DNA of 64,000 nt. Source: Alistipes sp. GTDB taxonomy: Bacteria; Bacteroidota; Bacteroidia; Bacteroidales; Rikenellaceae. Location of the stretch: positions 28,747-92,746 of the forward strand of contig JAHHQM010000007.1 of the NCBI GenBank assembly GCA_020026395.1. Reading direction: 5' to 3'. Shown here one piece after another: positions 54,414-62,489 of this stretch. The notes under the pieces are model-generated. The model was not told the origin of the DNA, did not search any database, and saw nothing but the letters and a program-made list of their open reading frames with translations. Each line of letters opens with the position of its first letter. Within the stretch, counting starts at the first letter, position 1. The translations under genes were made by a program, and so were the position numbers.

Positions 54414-56639
54414 TTACATTCTGTCGTGGAACGAACGGCTGATTACTTCCAGCTGATGCTCGCGGCTCAACTTCGTGAAGTTCACGGCATAACCCGATAC
54501 ACGGATCGTCAGCTGCGGATACTTCTCGGGGTGCTCCATGGCATCCTCCAGCATCTCGCGGTTCATGACGTTCACGTTGAGGTGGTGTGCACCCTTCGTG
54601 AAGTAACCGTCCATCATCGTTACGAGGTTCTCGACACGCTCCTCGGGCGTCGGACCCAGCGATTTGGGGATGATCGAGAAGGTGTTGCTGATACCGTCCT
54701 GCGAGTCGCGGTAGCGCAGTTTGGCAACCGAGCTCAACGATGCGATGGCACCGCTCTTGTCGCGTCCGTGCATGGGGTTGGCACCCGGTGCGAATGCGAC
54801 ACCCTTGGCGCGACCGTCGGGCGTAGCACCCGTCTTCTTACCGTACATGACGTTCGAAGTGATCGTCAGACACGACAGCGTCGGACGTGCGTTCTTGTAA
54901 ACGGGCAACTTCTTCAACTCCTCGGTGAAGTAGTATACCAGATCGACACCCAGCGAGTCTACGCGGTCGTCGTTGTTACCGAAGCAGGGGAATTCACCCT
55001 CGATCTCGAAGTTGTCGGTCAGACCCTCCTCGTTGCGGTGAGCCTTAACCTTGGCATATTTGATGGCCGACAGCGAGTCGATGGCGATCGACAAACCGGC
55101 AACACCGTAAGCGATGTTGATTTTGGGATCGGTGTCGATGAATGCCATCATGGCCTTCTCGTAGTAGTACTTGTCGTGCATGTAGTGGATGATGTTCATC
55201 GCCTCGTTGTACACGCGTGCGATCTCGGTCAGCACCTTCTTGTAGTTGGCCATAACCTCCTCGAAGTTGAGGACATCACCCTTCAGGGCGGGAATACCCT
55301 TCACCATCAGCGTACCGGTGTTCTCGCAACGACCGCCGTTGATGGCCAGCAGCAGTGCCTTTGCCAGGTTGCAACGTGCACCGAAGAACTGGATCTGCTT
55401 ACCGATGGCCTGGTACGAAACGCAGCAGGCAATACCGTAGTCGTCCGAACCGCGAACCTCACGCATCAGCGTATCGTTCTCGTACTGGATGGCGCTGGTA
55501 TCTACCGAAACCTTGGCGCAGAAGTTCTTGAATCCCTCGGGGAGTTCGGGGCTCCAGAGCACCGTCATGTTGGGCTCGGGCGAAGGACCGAGGTTGTAGA
55601 GCGTCTGCAGGAAACGGAACGAGGTCTTGGTGACCTTCGAGCGACCGTCGTTGAAACGACCACCCAGCGACTCGGTTACCCAAGTGGGGTCGCCTGCAAA
55701 GATATCGTTGTAGGACTGCATTCGCAGGTGGCGAACCATACGCAGCTTCATGACGAACTGGTCGATCAGCTCCTGTGCGAACGTCTCGTCGATGTTGTTG
55801 TGAGCCAGATCGTACTCGATGTAGATGTCGAGGAACGACGATACGTTACCGAGCGACATGGCGGCACCGTCCTGCTCCTTAACGCTGGCCAGGTAAGCCA
55901 TGTAAACCCACTGAACAGCCTCCTGTGCCGTAGTGGCGGGACGGCTCAGATCCAGACCGTAGTACTCACCCATGATGCGGATGTCCTTCAGAGCCTTGAT
56001 CTGCTCGGCAACCTCCTCACGCAGACGGATGCGGGCATCGGTCATCGGGCCGAGCAACGTATCCAGATCGTGCTGTTTGGCCTCGATCAGACGGTCGGTA
56101 CCGTAGAGAGCCAGACGGCGGTAGTCACCGATGACACGACCGCGGGCGTAGTTGTCGGGAAGACCCGTCAGGAAGCCCAGCGAACGGAACGAACGGATCT
56201 CGTGCGTATATACGTCGAATACACCGTCGTTGTGGGTTTTGCGGTAGTGGGTGAAAATATCCTTGACTTTGGGATCAACCTCGACACCGTTCTCGTGGCA
56301 AGCCTTCTCGACAACCTTGATGCCGCCGAAGGGCTTGATGGCACGACGAAGCAGCTCGTCGGTCTGGAGACCTACGATCAGTTCGTGCTCCTTGTCGATG
56401 TAACCGGCTTTATGCGAGGTGATCGTCGATACGGTTACGTTGTCCAACGAACGTACGCCGCCGTTGGCACGCTCCTCCTCCAAGGCCTTCAGGCAGATGT
56501 CCCAAAGGTGCTTGGTGCGCTCGGTCGGTCCCTGAAGGAACGACGCATCGCCCAGGTAGGGGGTGATGTTCTTGCTGACGAAATCACTTACGTTGATTTC
56601 GCTGGACCAGAGTCCGTCTATAAATCTGTTTGATTCCAT
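54414..56639 (-). CDS. pflB: Formate C-acetyltransferase (pyruvate formate-lyase)
   Basis: A 741-residue glycyl-radical enzyme that turns pyruvate and CoA into acetyl-CoA and formate under anoxic conditions. The catalytic cysteine pair is C405-C406 in GIACCVSYQ and the radical glycine is G716 in RVSGYAVNF. Full-length, with both essential motifs, so it should be active. Strong expression is likely, given a full promoter 52 nt upstream and a codon usage close to that of gyrA and other highly expressed genes. The activase gene follows directly and an oxygen-scavenging flavodiiron gene lies upstream on the same strand. Confidence 0.96.
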   Translation of the reverse strand: MESNRFIDGLWSSEINVSDFVSKNITPYLGDASFLQGPTERTKHLWDICLKALEEERANGGVRSLDNVTVSTITSHKAGYIDKEHELIVGLQTDELLRRAIKPFGGIKVVEKACHENGVEVDPKVKDIFTHYRKTHNDGVFDVYTHEIRSFRSLGFLTGLPDNYARGRVIGDYRRLALYGTDRLIEAKQHDLDTLLGPMTDARIRLREEVAEQIKALKDIRIMGEYYGLDLSRPATTAQEAVQWVYMAYLASVKEQDGAAMSLGNVSSFLDIYIEYDLAHNNIDETFAQELIDQFVMKLRMVRHLRMQSYNDIFAGDPTWVTESLGGRFNDGRSKVTKTSFRFLQTLYNLGPSPEPNMTVLWSPELPEGFKNFCAKVSVDTSAIQYENDTLMREVRGSDDYGIACCVSYQAIGKQIQFFGARCNLAKALLLAINGGRCENTGTLMVKGIPALKGDVLNFEEVMANYKKVLTEIARVYNEAMNIIHYMHDKYYYEKAMMAFIDTDPKINIAYGVAGLSIAIDSLSAIKYAKVKAHRNEEGLTDNFEIEGEFPCFGNNDDRVDSLGVDLVYYFTEELKKLPVYKNARPTLSCLTITSNVMYGKKTGATPDGRAKGVAFAPGANPMHGRDKSGAIASLSSVAKLRYRDSQDGISNTFSIIPKSLGPTPEERVENLVTMMDGYFTKGAHHLNVNVMNREMLEDAMEHPEKYPQLTIRVSGYAVNFTKLSREHQLEVISRSFHDRM

Positions 56640-56969
56640 ATAATTTTTGTTTCTATTAAATAGGTCTGTAAATGTTATTTAAATGGCGCACAAAAATAAT
56701 TAATATTTTTTGAATACAAATTATCGTCGGATCGTTCCACGCGAAAATCCCTATTAATGGGGAGTCGTTAGGCTCTTTTTTTGTAAGGTTTTGGAGAATT
56801 TCAGAAAAGGCTACAGTCGAGGCGGCGGGGAATGACAAATAGTTAGTATCCGCAAAGACAGATCGTTGGGTATGTTGGCAAGAAGAATTTCTTATGGTAG
56901 GCAGGCGAAATTTCGGACAAAACACACTTTTTTAGAAAAATATCGGATTTTTTTTGTTGAAAAGGGATA
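56640..56969. other. Intergenic region upstream of pflB
   Basis: About 330 nt of AT-rich DNA. It holds the pflB promoter near its left end and the tail of the fprA terminator at its right end. The rest (about 56725-56960) has no credible gene. A second weaker minus-strand promoter-like box (TGTCTTTG near 56855) and a small hairpin with a T run near 56762-56782 were seen. A small RNA or a long regulatory leader is possible but unproven. Confidence 0.4.
56691..56720 (-). promoter_or_regulatory. pflB promoter
   Basis: On the minus strand TTTG (56720-56717), an 18-nt spacer and TATTTTTG (56698-56691). Confidence 0.62.
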
Positions 56970-57005
56970 AAAAAGATCCGTTTTTCTCCAAAAAAACGGA
57001 TCTTT
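56965..57005 (-). terminator. Rho-independent terminator after the flavodiiron gene
   Basis: Stem AAAGATCCGTTTTT / AAAAACGGATCTTT with a short loop and a TTTTTTA tail on the minus strand. Confidence 0.82.
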
Positions 57006-57040
57006 AGAAGAATTTTGGCGTAAAATGCGCCTTGTACGGA

Positions 57041-58234
57041 TTAATGTTTCAAGCGGGCGGCAATGGCCTCGGCGATCTCGCGGGCGGTGGCGCCGTTGGC
57101 CGTCTGGCTGAAGCCCTGTTTCATCTCGCCGATCGGTACGACGGGCTCCCACTTCATGCGGGTGGCGAAGTCGTTCAGGCAACGTGTGGCGGCATTGGCC
57201 CACGTGTAGGAACCGAAGGCGGCGAAGTGGCGTTGCGGAATACCGCGCAGGGCGAGTGCCTCGATCAGCGTTGCCACGGGCGGGAAGAGCACGCCGTTGT
57301 AGGTGGGCGAACCGAGGATCAGCGAATTATAGCGGAAAATATCGCGCAGCACGTACGAAGGATCGGCCACCGAAAGGTTGTAGACCGTGATGTTGCGGAC
57401 GCCGTTGTGTGAAAGTTCGCTGGCGATCTGCTCGGCCATACGCTCCGTATTGCCGTACATCGAACCGTAGGCGATCACCACGCCGTCCTCGCCTTCGTAG
57501 CGGCTCATGCGGTCGTAGAGGTCGATGACCTGTTTGATCTCGCGCTGCCATACGGGGCCGTGGGTGGGGCAGATCGTACCCAGGTCGAGTTTCGACAACT
57601 TGGCCAGTGCCTTCTGCACGGGAACGCCGTATTTGCCGACGATGCAGGCGTAGTAGCGGCGCATCTCCTCGCGGAAATCCTCGAACGCGTGTGCCTCGTC
57701 GGTGATGCCGCCGTCGAGTGCTCCGAACGTGCCGAATGCATCTCCCGAAAATACGGTCTTCTCCGATTCGCACCACGTAACCATCGTCTCGGGCCAGTGC
57801 ACCATGGGGATGAGGTGGAACGAGAGGACTTTGCCTAGACCCAAATCGAGCGTTTCGCCCTCCTTGATCTCTTTCAATCCGTCCTCGATCGAGTAGTAGC
57901 CGCGGATCATCTGGATGGTCTTGGCATTGCCGACAATCTCGATATTGGGATAGATCTGACGCAGGAAAGCCATTGACGACGAGTGGTCGGGTTCCATGTG
58001 ATTGACAATCAGGTAGTCGATCGGACGCGATCCGATCTCGCGGCGGATGTTGTCGAACAGTTCGCTGCCGAAACCTTCCTCCACGGTATCGATCAGGGCG
58101 ATCTTCTCGCCGATGACCAGATAGGCATTATAGGACACACCCCTGCCGAGCGACCAGAGCCCCTCGAAGAGTGTGGTTTTGCGATCGTTTACACCGACAT
58201 AACGAATGCCGGGTTTTATTTCTGTGAGAGACAT
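57041..58234 (-). CDS. Flavodiiron protein (FprA-type A-flavoprotein)
   Basis: A 397-residue soluble enzyme that reduces oxygen to water (or NO to N2O) in anaerobes. Residues 1-245 are a metallo-beta-lactamase-like domain with the diiron ligands H79, E81, D83 and H84 in the HMEPDHS motif; the later ligand segments VHWPETM, FSGDAFG and THGPVW are also present. Residues about 253-397 are a flavodoxin domain with the FMN loop YGSMYGNTERMA. There is no rubredoxin domain. It precedes pflB on the same strand, separated by a terminator. Its promoter lies in the left copy of the 50-bp inverted repeat. Confidence 0.94.
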   Translation of the reverse strand: MSLTEIKPGIRYVGVNDRKTTLFEGLWSLGRGVSYNAYLVIGEKIALIDTVEEGFGSELFDNIRREIGSRPIDYLIVNHMEPDHSSSMAFLRQIYPNIEIVGNAKTIQMIRGYYSIEDGLKEIKEGETLDLGLGKVLSFHLIPMVHWPETMVTWCESEKTVFSGDAFGTFGALDGGITDEAHAFEDFREEMRRYYACIVGKYGVPVQKALAKLSKLDLGTICPTHGPVWQREIKQVIDLYDRMSRYEGEDGVVIAYGSMYGNTERMAEQIASELSHNGVRNITVYNLSVADPSYVLRDIFRYNSLILGSPTYNGVLFPPVATLIEALALRGIPQRHFAAFGSYTWANAATRCLNDFATRMKWEPVVPIGEMKQGFSQTANGATAREIAEAIAARLKH

Positions 58235-58258
58235 ATCGTATTAATTTAAGTTCCGGGG

Positions 58259-58308
58259 CAAAAATACGAAAAAAATTTGAGACCGGCATACCTAATTATA
58301 GGGTATTC
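58259..58308 (+). repeat. Left copy of a 50-bp inverted repeat (fprA promoter region)
   Basis: Matches the reverse complement of 61141-61190 at 47 of 50 positions, including 25 consecutive identical bases (58284-58308). It contains the minus-strand promoter box TATTTTTG (58266-58259) 24 nt before the flavodiiron ATG, and the imperfect palindrome ATACC...GGTAT. The rest of the gap, 58309-58523, is AT-rich near its right end with no clear consensus promoter for the lipoprotein gene. Confidence 0.85.
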
Positions 58309-58523
58309 GCTTGTGAGGGTGCGTTGTTTGGGAGCGGGGACAGAGGGAGAGGAAAGACCTTCTTTGATGCGATTTGTGTTTTGAGCGGGAAAATCCCTTG
58401 GAAGTTTGGGAAATGAATAAAATATTAAAAAACACATTGATAATTCGATAATTTATTTTTAATTTTACAATATATATTGATGTATATTAAAATATGAGTT
58501 TAAAGTTTTAATAAATAAACCAA

Positions 58524-60854
58524 ATGCTTATGAAACGAAACTTTTACCTGAGATGGATGCTGTCCATGCTGTGTCTGATAGTGGCAGCAGTTGGTTGTGA
58601 TGATGATGACAATCTGAACACCCCGGAGCCTGAAGATCTGCTTGCGCTCGAAATCTCGGTTTCGGATGTAACCGATCACGATGTACGATTTAAGATTACT
58701 CCTTCGAGTAATGATGTGGATTATGCATACGGAGTGATTCCCTCGTCCGCAATTTCGGGAAAGACCGATGCCGAAATCATTACGATTGTGGCGGGTAACA
58801 AGCCACAAACGGCACATGGGGAGAAAAAGGGGCGTTTCGATAATTTGCAGGCTGAAACAGTTTATATGGTTTGGGCAGTAGGTTATGCAGACGGACATGC
58901 CGGATCGTTGCTTGCAAAGAGTGTGTTTCAGACATTGGCTGCACCCGAAACTCCCGAACTTTTGCTGAAAGCCGAAGCCGGTGACAAAGAGGGACTGAAC
59001 ACCGATTCGGCGATCAGCGTTACAATTCGGAGCAAGACGGCCGTAAAATGCCGTATGTTGCTGAAGCAGAGTATGGCAATGAGAGAATTGCTGGCTCAAG
59101 GCAATTCGCTGGAAGAGGTCATTATGGAACAACAGGATGCCCACAAATTTACGACCGAAGAACTGGCCGTAATTCAGGGTGACGGCATTACGATCGTGTA
59201 CTCTTCTTTGGAGGCGGATACGCCTTATACGGTTGCCTGTCGTATAGAGTCGGCTGATAAGGTGGTGATAGTAAAGGATGTTGAGGTGTGTACCGATTCC
59301 GTGAAAAATCCCGAAGTAAGTCTGGAGGGTGCGGCAGGCGATGTCGCTGGTGAACATCTTTCGACCTGCGTTACTTTCAAGGCCCGATGTTTGTCGAAGG
59401 ATGCTGTTTATGCCGCATATTTGAAGTCGCCGACCGACCAAATTGAAGAAGTGTTGGCTGATGGTATGACCCTTGAGGATGTGATGAATTTTACGGAACT
59501 GACGACTCCTTTAAAAAAGGAAGAAATGGAGCGTTTTGTCAAAGGAGACGAGATCGCTTTCGAGATGCACGAATGTCTGGCAAAATCAAGTTATACGATG
59601 GTTCTTGATGTGAAGAACGCATCAGATCGCCGTACGATCAAACGTGCGGATGTTCTGACCGGAGAGGCTGTTGGCGGAGGCCCGGAGATAAGCATCGAAC
59701 CCGGTTTGGGTGATGATAATGGCGAGCATAAGGATACGATTATCCGCTTCCGTGTACGTTGTATGTCGGGGGATGCCTCTTACGGAAGTTACTATCTGGC
59801 AACGACGAATGATTTTACAGAAGAACTCGGTACGATGTCCATCGAACAGTTCATGGATCGCAAGAGTATTTCGTTTGAACATGTCAATAGCAAGTGGCTG
59901 GGTCTGTTCAACGGAAGTGAAGGGCTGTTGTTGCAACCGCATGAGGAGATGACTCCCGAAACTGCTTATACGTTTGTATTGGAGGCTCGTAACGCCGAAG
60001 GCGGACGTACCATCACGCAGACCGAAGTGGTAACAGAGGCTCGTGTGACTGTTGCTCCCAAGATCGGTGATTATTTCTATTCGGACGGGACTTGGAGTGA
60101 CGGCGGTCTGGTCAGTATCGACGCAACCGGTATAAACCCCGTATGGGTCGATCAGAAACCCGCTCCCGTCGCAGGTAAGACCGTTATCGGTATCGTATTT
60201 CAGACGATGTCCGACCGCATTGCTCCAAGCGACAGGGATAAGGGGTTTGTACACGGATATGTAATTGCAACCCAGACGGCTCATTCGTCCGAGAAACTGA
60301 CGACCTATTGGACGGAAATTCCCGATTTCCAAGGACTGAAGGGTGTGAAATTAGGATCTTCATGGTATAACAACGTGAACGGGTATGACGAGACGATGGC
60401 CGTATGGGAGAAGTTTATGGGTAATCCCGAACAGGCTTCTGCCTTCGATCTGATTCTGAATAAGTTTACGCCTGCTCCTGCTTCGACGAGCGGCTGGTTC
60501 TTACCCAGCACGGGGCAGTTGTGGGACATGGTGGCTAACTTGTGTGGCGGAGAAGTCGCAACCCTGATGAAGGATTGGAGAACGATGGATTATGATGCCA
60601 CTTATTATTGTTCGGGGCGCGTATCCTATGATGTGATCGCCCGTTTTAATTCGGTCATGGAATTGGTCCCTGCCGAGAACAAGGTCGAGATGGTTATCAA
60701 CGATGATCGTCACAAGTTCTGTTCGCTGTGGACCTCGTCCGCCTATGAGGATGAAGCCGTTTGTATTTTCAACCTCGGAAACGATGGCTTGGTAGAGTGT
60801 ATGACCGACTGGTACAACTGTGATAACGTGGCTCGTCCGATTCTGGCTTTCTGA
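58524..60854 (+). CDS. Large multidomain surface lipoprotein, Bacteroidales type
   Basis: A 776-residue lipoprotein. The signal ends at a lipobox VAAVGC near residue 25, followed by an acidic DDDDN stretch, as in surface-exposed Bacteroidota lipoproteins. About four similar domains of 110-130 residues follow (about 43-140, 143-255, 262-390, 393-520). Each ends in a Fn3-like pattern (L.A.T.YT(V/M)..(R/V).(E/K)(S/N)A...RTI) and all but the first contain a (S/T)(L/I)E(E/D/Q)(V/F) helix. The last 250 residues start with GDYFYSDGTWSDGG and form a separate domain seen in Bacteroidales adhesin-like proteins. An adhesin or glycan-binding role is a guess. ATG at 58530 (two codons in) is an equally good start. 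A terminator follows and an inverted repeat brackets the gene. Confidence 0.8.
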   Translation: MLMKRNFYLRWMLSMLCLIVAAVGCDDDDNLNTPEPEDLLALEISVSDVTDHDVRFKITPSSNDVDYAYGVIPSSAISGKTDAEIITIVAGNKPQTAHGEKKGRFDNLQAETVYMVWAVGYADGHAGSLLAKSVFQTLAAPETPELLLKAEAGDKEGLNTDSAISVTIRSKTAVKCRMLLKQSMAMRELLAQGNSLEEVIMEQQDAHKFTTEELAVIQGDGITIVYSSLEADTPYTVACRIESADKVVIVKDVEVCTDSVKNPEVSLEGAAGDVAGEHLSTCVTFKARCLSKDAVYAAYLKSPTDQIEEVLADGMTLEDVMNFTELTTPLKKEEMERFVKGDEIAFEMHECLAKSSYTMVLDVKNASDRRTIKRADVLTGEAVGGGPEISIEPGLGDDNGEHKDTIIRFRVRCMSGDASYGSYYLATTNDFTEELGTMSIEQFMDRKSISFEHVNSKWLGLFNGSEGLLLQPHEEMTPETAYTFVLEARNAEGGRTITQTEVVTEARVTVAPKIGDYFYSDGTWSDGGLVSIDATGINPVWVDQKPAPVAGKTVIGIVFQTMSDRIAPSDRDKGFVHGYVIATQTAHSSEKLTTYWTEIPDFQGLKGVKLGSSWYNNVNGYDETMAVWEKFMGNPEQASAFDLILNKFTPAPASTSGWFLPSTGQLWDMVANLCGGEVATLMKDWRTMDYDATYYCSGRVSYDVIARFNSVMELVPAENKVEMVINDDRHKFCSLWTSSAYEDEAVCIFNLGNDGLVECMTDWYNCDNVARPILAF

Positions 60855-60879
60855 TTCGATCTGTGTTTTGGAATAAAAT

Positions 60880-60918
60880 AAAAAAATCTGCATCCGAAGC
60901 AGGGGTGCAGATTTTTTT
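60880..60918 (+). terminator. Rho-independent terminator after the lipoprotein gene
   Basis: Stem AAAAAAATCTGCA / TGCAGATTTTTTT with a 13-nt loop. Confidence 0.87.
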
Positions 60919-61140
60919 CGGGGCGTATCGGCGTTCGGAGGAAAGCGGTGAAAATACACATGACGACGAGGATGACGGTATTGTCCGAGAGCAATTGTAT
61001 TTGTTGCATAAGATGTACTGCCCGAATATCCTTACTTATGTGCAATGTGTCGTTTTTTTGCGATTCGTCACGGCACAAAAAGCCCTGCGGATTTCCTTCG
61101 GGGATTACTCCCCCTTGTTGTGTTGCTCCTGCCGAAAAAA
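60919..61140. other. Intergenic region without identified gene
   Basis: About 220 nt between the lipoprotein terminator and the right inverted-repeat copy. Short open frames exist on both strands but none has a recognisable motif, signal or start. It may be debris of a former gene. Confidence 0.4.
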
Positions 61141-61190
61141 GAATACCCTATAATTAGGTATGCCGTTCTCAAATTTTTTCAGTATTTTTG
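61141..61190 (-). repeat. Right copy of the 50-bp inverted repeat
   Basis: Inverted copy of 58259-58308 (47/50). It carries TATTTTTG at 61183-61190 facing right, toward the AbiEii remnant, and the perfect 25-bp block at 61141-61165. The homology stops at 61190, about 10-15 nt before recognisable AbiEii coding sequence begins. Confidence 0.85.
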
Positions 61191-61601
61191 GGGCATGCCG
61201 GAGGATTTTTTGAGTCAGCTGCGTTCTATGGCGGAACTTGTTTGAGAATCTTTCATGGCCTGCAGCGTTTCAGCGAGGATATGGATTTTTCACTGCTTGC
61301 ACAAGATGATAAGTTCGATTTCACGAAATACTTCCCTGCTGTCATTGACGCCTTTGCAATGGTAGGCCGTGAGGTTGATATAAAGAAAAAAGACAAAAAG
61401 AATTTCGGAAAGGTCGAATCGGCATTTCTCAAAGATAATACCGATGTCTATGATGTGACTTTCCAGACGGAGAAGTCAATAAAGATAAAGATTGAAGTGG
61501 ATACCTGTCCACCGTTCAACTTCAAGACGGAACAGAAGCTGTTGCTTCAGCGAGGAGTATTGCGCCGTGTTAGCGCTATAAAACATAAATCAGCCATATA
61601 A
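61188..61601 (+). pseudogene. Truncated AbiEii/AbiGii-type nucleotidyltransferase toxin
   Basis: A remnant of a toxin of the AbiEii family, whose full members of about 250-300 residues inactivate translation by adding nucleotides to tRNA. The retained part begins at about GGFFESAAFYGGT and includes the nucleotidyltransferase core FYGGTCLRIFHGLQRFSEDMDFSL, with the GG(T) and SEDMDF metal/substrate motifs, then KVEVDTCPP-like strands. The first 30 or so residues are missing: the only ATG at 61195 is in another frame and stops after 16 codons. After FKTEQKLLLQ the sequence diverges from the family and stops, so the C-terminal half is lost too. No AbiEi antitoxin gene is present. Probably inactive. 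Confidence 0.78.
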
Positions 61602-61759
61602 AGCGCTGATCCTATACAAAAATACTGCATCAGCTGCAAAAACAAGGAATGGTGATGTCTCAGAACCTGGAATTCAAATGAATTAAATGACTATTCCTAA
61701 AATATTTGTGTTCTGATGGGATTATTTCTCTTTTTTTAAGGGAAATAAATTTTAATCAT

Positions 61760-61767
61760 TATCTTTG
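61760..61767 (+). promoter_or_regulatory. Promoter -7 box of the DUF3575-DUF3868 genes
   Basis: TATCTTTG exact match; the leader before the ATG at 61883 is about 110 nt and AT-rich. The remainder of 61602-61882 shows no gene. Confidence 0.55.
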
Positions 61768-61882
61768 CCCCCTCATTAAGGCATTGGCTATATACTGAAT
61801 AAAAAATTGAAAAGAAAATTTTACAAGATTTTTCCCAGTTAAAGATATGACATATCTCTATTATACTTAATAATTTTCATAA

Positions 61883-62452
61883 ATGAGAAAATGTATTTTC
61901 TTCTTGATGTTCACTTTGTTTTCGGTGTGTTTCTCGGCTCGGGCACAGCATGTTGCCGTGAAGACCAACTTGATTTACGACGCGACAGCCTCCATAAATG
62001 CGGGGCTTGAATTTTCGTTGTCGAAGAAATGGAGCTTCGAAGTGGCGGGAAACTACAATGCGTGGGATTTCTCCGGCGGTCGCAAATGGCGCCATATACT
62101 GGTGCAGCCGGAGTTCCGTTATTGGCTCTGCGAGTCGATGAACGGCCACTATTTCGGTCTGCATGCCCATTGGAGCAAGTTCAATCTGGCCAAGGTGAAG
62201 ATGCCTTTCGGCCTGTGGAAGGAGTTGCGCGACAATCGCTATGAGGGCGATTTGTACGGCGCAGGTCTCACCTACGGTTATGCGTTGCCGCTGGGCAAGC
62301 ACTGGAATCTCGAAGGTGCGCTCGGTGTGGGCTACGCGCGTGTCATCTACGACAAATACCCCTGCGCTTCGTGTGGCAAGCGCATCTCTTCCGGCAAGGA
62401 CAACTACTTTGGTATCACCAAGTTGGCGTTCTGTATCGCTTACGTTTTTTAG
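61883..62452 (+). CDS. DUF3575 outer-membrane-type protein (fimbrial locus)
   Basis: A 189-residue secreted protein with a signal peptide ending in SARAQ (about residue 22). The mature sequence is the DUF3575 family: VKTNLIYDATASINAGLEFSLSKKWSFEVAGNYNAW opens a barrel-like pattern of strands. The GHYFGLHAHWS and GAGLTYGYALPLGKHWNLE strands follow, then a CASCGKR loop and a final aromatic strand ending IAYVF. DUF3575 genes usually stand at the head of Mfa/FimA-type fimbrial or related surface loci in Bacteroidales. The next gene begins 37 nt downstream and is probably co-transcribed. Confidence 0.85.
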   Translation: MRKCIFFLMFTLFSVCFSARAQHVAVKTNLIYDATASINAGLEFSLSKKWSFEVAGNYNAWDFSGGRKWRHILVQPEFRYWLCESMNGHYFGLHAHWSKFNLAKVKMPFGLWKELRDNRYEGDLYGAGLTYGYALPLGKHWNLEGALGVGYARVIYDKYPCASCGKRISSGKDNYFGITKLAFCIAYVF

Positions 62453-62489
62453 TCGTCCTTAAATTTTTTCCGTTTCTAATTCAACAAAC

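Noticed and set aside
54426..56633. 735-codon open frame antisense to pflB
   Set aside because: pflB has both cysteines and the glycyl radical motif in the expected places; the antisense frame is again a codon-bias shadow.
56656..56925. 89-codon minus frame upstream of pflB
   Set aside because: Composition is not coding-like, it covers the pflB promoter, and it has no homologous motif that I recognise.
58309..58523. Invertible promoter driving the lipoprotein gene
   Set aside because: No short inverted pair flanks a TAnnTTTG box here; the only repeat pair encloses the whole gene and its promoters face outward.
60743..61078. Minus-strand frame of 111 codons between the lipoprotein gene and the right repeat
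   Set aside because: It overlaps the lipoprotein's 3' end and terminator, has no recognisable motif or promoter, and is probably not a gene.
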